DNA from: Daldinia sp. FL1419
Taxonomy: Eukaryota > Ascomycota > Sordariomycetes > Xylariales > Hypoxylaceae
Length of the DNA stretch: 64,000 nt
Assembly: GCA_025201765.1 (NCBI GenBank)
Contig: MU623344.1
Span: 1-64,000 of the forward strand
Reading direction: 5' to 3'
Under the pieces are notes generated by a model. That model did no database searches and was not told where the DNA came from. It was given only the letters and a program-made list of their open reading frames with translations. Position numbers and translations under genes: made by a program. Of the stretch, positions 60,582 through 64,000 are shown piece after piece. Position 1 is the stretch's first letter. Each line of letters opens with the position of its first letter.

Positions 60582-63186
60582 TCAGTGAAATTTCTTATCC
60601 ACGCGAATGAGAATGACACCCGGTGTCTTGTTGCCATTGGTGTCTAACAGATGGATAAAGCGGTAACCCGTTGCCAAACGGTCAAGACGGATGCATGCCC
60701 AGCCAAGGAACGGATCGCGATTCATCGACATAAGTCGTGGAGCGTCATCTTCCACCTTAAACCTAGATAGAGAATCATTTGTAAGCTAGGATTCATGGAC
60801 GAATCGGGATCTTCAGGAACACCCCCTGATATTACAGACTAGGGAAGGACCCGTGCGTTGCACAACCGACAACGAAACACAATGAAACGTAACGGGCGAA
60901 CATGAGCAGTAAAAAGAAGAAAAAGACCAGAGGTGGGACGTCCTCTGCTCAGGATTCTCTCCGCTCCCGTGAACGACTCCAAGAAGCGGTGACCTAATAT
61001 GATATATCATATCTTCCTTTCCGTCACTCGACGGTTCAATGCACATGCGGGCTCAACCTCCGGCTACTCCCCGGCTCGGGACACGTGGACTATTGGGTGT
61101 ATATACCATGGTAAAGACCCGACTGTCCGGATCCGGATATGTAGGTGTCCGGCGGGAAGATATGTCAGGGAAATATTAAAATGAGAATATGATGGGGACA
61201 GAAAACACAGATGATAGATCCTTACCTAACGAAACTGAGCTGCTCTATGACCCTCTTAACACCGAGGAAATGAAGCTCGTTTTTGACGGTGCTAAAATCC
61301 GGGTGGTCCGTCTTCCCGATCCCTGTCTTCTGCTTGTACTCGCATTCACGCCCACCATCCATAAAGGGTCTGGACTGCTCTTCTACCTTCTCAACGTGTA
61401 ACTCGCACCTCACGACAGGTCTTAGGGATCTCGAGTGACTGCTGTGAGCCCCGTTGGGGAGTGGAATATGTTGGCCTGCAAGCACAGTGATAGCTAGATC
61501 GAGGGTGCTTTGAGGCCCAGCATCTTCTGGAGGTATAGATGCGTCTTCACTAAGGTAACCCGGCGGTTTTAGTACCCAACCATTCTCGCCCGAAAACATT
61601 GCGTCGTTAAGCATCATCCCTTCATCCCAAGACTGCCAATTCAGGGCTACCATTTGTACACCTTTGCGCCAGAAGGGCGAAGGGTCGAGATTTGATGAGT
61701 CCCACCGTAAGCCTTTTGGATAAGCACGCATGAAGAAATGGCGATTATGAGAAAATAATTCGTAATGTTTAGAAGAAATGAGCTCAAAAATCTTACCCTC
61801 GGCTATAGAAAAGATATGCGAGGGGGTTTTAGCAGCTGGCGACTCGAAGTTGGTGAAGTGTTCGCTATGAGTATAAATGGCAAGGGAACTAAGAGCCTCG
61901 CATATGGGTACTTTTGGCTTCTTGGTGCCGTTCGGGAGGCTAATTCTCTCATCCTCTGATCCATATGCGTCGTCCTCGGTCGTGCTGTGAGGGGCTAACG
62001 TTGACATAGTACCATCTAAGTTAGACGAGGCCCTTTTAACCTTGATGAGAATTTTGCCAAGTAGTTCCTCTAACCTTGGCATTCGGCCACTTGGGCAGCC
62101 GTCGTGAGGCTTGTCGACTAGTAAACCAGCCCATTCTTCTTTCATGATTTGAACCATGACCGCCTGCTGCTCTTGGTCGGCGTGAACTTCTAGGCTAACA
62201 ATAATGGGTAAATCAGTTGCCTCGAAGGCTACTTCGCGAACAGCTTTGCACACTTCACGAAACCCAACGGGTGTCGTAAGAGTATAACCGTGCATCACAA
62301 TTGGCTCGTCAGGTGGTAACGACGGCCTAGATCTTACGGATAGACGTTCGGAGTCGAGTTCGCTAGCGAGGGTGGTCGGGTCAAGGGTAGCGCCAATCTC
62401 TCGGCCAAACGGCGGCGGTGCCAGCTCGGATCTGCTGCATCTTGGACTGTGGCTGTGAATTTTCTCGACACCTAATCTTTGTCGAGCCTTCTCAACTGTC
62501 TCCTCTACAGCATCCTTGAAGTGCGCAGCAGCTGTATGTAAACTTCCGCCGGAAAGGTGACGAACATGCTCAAATCTTGAGGCTGGCCTCGACGATCCCT
62601 CTCTCGGATTATCCGGTGTGGAGCTTTGTGAATCACTATTCCACACATCTATTTCCACACACCTACAACCTCTTCTAAGAACGCGCCTGTATGCGTCCGA
62701 CGTGCTTCGGCCAGACAACTGATTACCGGATAAATATGTGTTGTGACTGCTGCTAATAAAATAATTACTTATAGGTTTCGAGAGGTCTTTTTGTTCCAAA
62801 TCGACCGGCTTTTCTGCTTCAAGACCAAATTGAAGCCACCACACTTCAAGAAACTTCTCAAATCTATATCTATCCTCCGTTAATTCTGGAGCCTTGTTGC
62901 CCTGGACGATTTCAAGAAAGTCCGCAAAGGCTTGCCGTGATAAATGTGTATCTCTTCGGCGTAAAGAGTCATAAAGCTGTCGTAGATGTCGTTGAATAGC
63001 AGCACTTAGATACACTTCCTTCCCGCCATCCTGAAAGTGTATAGCTGTTGGCGTAATAAATGAAGCTAGAGCGATTGCCCGCTTAAGCGCTTTAATCGAA
63101 TTGGTTCCAAGCTCTGAATTTAACGTAAGTCGTCGCCGAATCGTCGCTGAGCGCGTCGGTGTCGCGTGGCTTGTTCGTCTACGCAT
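60582..63186 (-). CDS. plc1: PI-specific phospholipase C, delta-type
   Basis: Two exons on the minus strand, 63186-61226 and 60762-60582, give 713 residues. The 463-nt intron is GTAAGG...CTAG with phase 2, long for this genome. Without it the protein would stop inside the C2 domain, and exon 2 restores a FKVEDDAPRLMSMN...FLGWACIRLDRL ending. Order of domains: an EF-hand-like helical region (about 25-125), the X box from about 137 with catalytic His148 (SSSHNTYL), Glu178 and Asp180 (VEIDVW) and His299 (VMHGYTLT), a charged insert, the Y box around residues 430-540 (SLAIYTHSEHF, RAYPKGLRWDSSN), then C2. The enzyme splits PIP2 into IP3 and diacylglycerol in calcium signalling at the plasma membrane. 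No PH domain is visible; an upstream exon may be missing. Confidence 0.93.
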
Positions 63187-64000
63187 CTGTCATACAACTA
63201 TCAGCATTCACTCCGAAGCGCTAATATACATGTCCTAGAAAAAATGGAAACCGCGTCAAGTCATCGTCGGCTTACATTGAGGCACATCGAGTTCGCGTTA
63301 ATAAATTGGCCTAGCCCTTGCAAAGTGGCACTCCCTTATTTATGCCCCAATTAAGCAAGAGAAAGGGATATTGAAGAGTACAAGAGTAAAGGCGTCGCTC
63401 CCCTTATGTAGGGTCAGGAAACAATAGCTCTTGACCCGACTAGATTGATAACATTCATGAAAACGAAACCTTGAGCGCAAATAGTTGGATGACTTGACGA
63501 CAGATAAAGGAAAGCCCGATTCCAAAGCAGCAGGATTGGGAGAATGTAAAGTCAGAAAACGTATGACGAGGGTTTGTAATGTAAAATGAAGAGAAATGCA
63601 AGAAGAGAAAAAAACGTCAAGGTTCGAGTTATGGTTCAGCTTCAGCTATGGGCAGGGTGCAGCCTCATCCCAGCACGATTCTAAAAAGAGCAGTAGCGGG
63701 TCTCCACTGCTGTGGTAGAGACTAGAACACGACCAATCCAGCCGTTTCAGGGGAGCCGATCCCTGAAAATAAGCTATTATTCGTAGGGCTGTACCGTAGG
63801 ACCGGGCCCTGTATGTCTTGGTTGCCCACCACCAAGAGACTAGTCGACGTTGGAGGGTCTCGAAAGCCTGGGTTGATTAAGTTGGAATTCAGGAACGGAA
63901 ATGCTGAAATAAGACCTGATAAGAAAACGCTCTCAAGACGAGACGGGAGAAATAAATTAAACGGCAGCCGACTTGATAAAATGCACACAGCTCAGCACAG
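63187..64000. other. Upstream flank of phospholipase C
   Basis: No gene is supported. The stretch should contain the promoter and leader of the phospholipase C gene. Just upstream of its ATG the minus strand reads GACAG, which could be an acceptor of an intron in the leader or N-terminal coding part. Confidence 0.4.

Overview
The window is nuclear DNA of a filamentous ascomycete (Pezizomycotina). Evidence: genes split by short GT-AG introns (mostly 46-92 nt) with CTAAC-like branch points, a bifunctional mitochondrial ARG5,6-type arginine gene, a GH62 arabinofuranosidase, a LysM protein, a fungal rhodopsin-domain membrane protein, a PI-specific phospholipase C and NLR-type ankyrin giants. A Sordariomycete is my guess; no marker in the window proves it.

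Layout: 0-11 kb is gene-poor and accessory: AT-rich stop-dense DNA, an unknown two-exon gene (3439-4138), a membrane-anchored GDS/DxxH PC-esterase-like enzyme (4707-6071), a three-LysM protein (7876-8836, minus) and an apparently 3'-truncated membrane protein with a poly-Asp tract (10237-10953). 11.4-22.6 kb is a compact three-gene block: an ankyrin-subtilisin protease (minus), a divergently transcribed unnamed 298-aa protein, and a 1853-aa hydrolase-like/NACHT-like/ankyrin/ZZ NLR-type protein. 23.8-27 kb holds an intronless zinc alcohol dehydrogenase converging on a 605-aa MFS efflux pump. 28.7-34.5 kb holds a rhodopsin-like membrane protein, a GH62 enzyme and the v-SNARE synaptobrevin. 39.4-44.4 kb holds two amino-acid biosynthesis genes, ARG5,6 and aspartate-semialdehyde dehydrogenase, followed by an intron-bearing tRNA-Pro(AGG). 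46.5-51.6 kb holds a small membrane protein, a gene broken by one in-frame TAG, and a small zinc-ribbon protein. About 9 kb (51.6-60.6 kb) shows no credible gene. 60.6-63.2 kb holds phospholipase C.

The part most worth attention is 11.4-22.6 kb. A protease with an ankyrin sensor-like N-terminus, a small divergent partner and an NLR-like protein lie almost back to back, with 343-352 bp gaps, while neighbouring loci are kilobases apart. This recalls fungal regulated-cell-death loci in which a subtilisin activates a neighbouring substrate (HET-Q2/HET-Q1), but the small partner does not look like a gasdermin. The NLR-like protein has Asp in place of the hydrolase nucleophile Ser and no recognisable GKS/T P-loop. 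All exons of the three genes join in frame, so they appear intact. Function is inferred, not shown. All gene models here were spliced by hand from frame and splice-site consistency.
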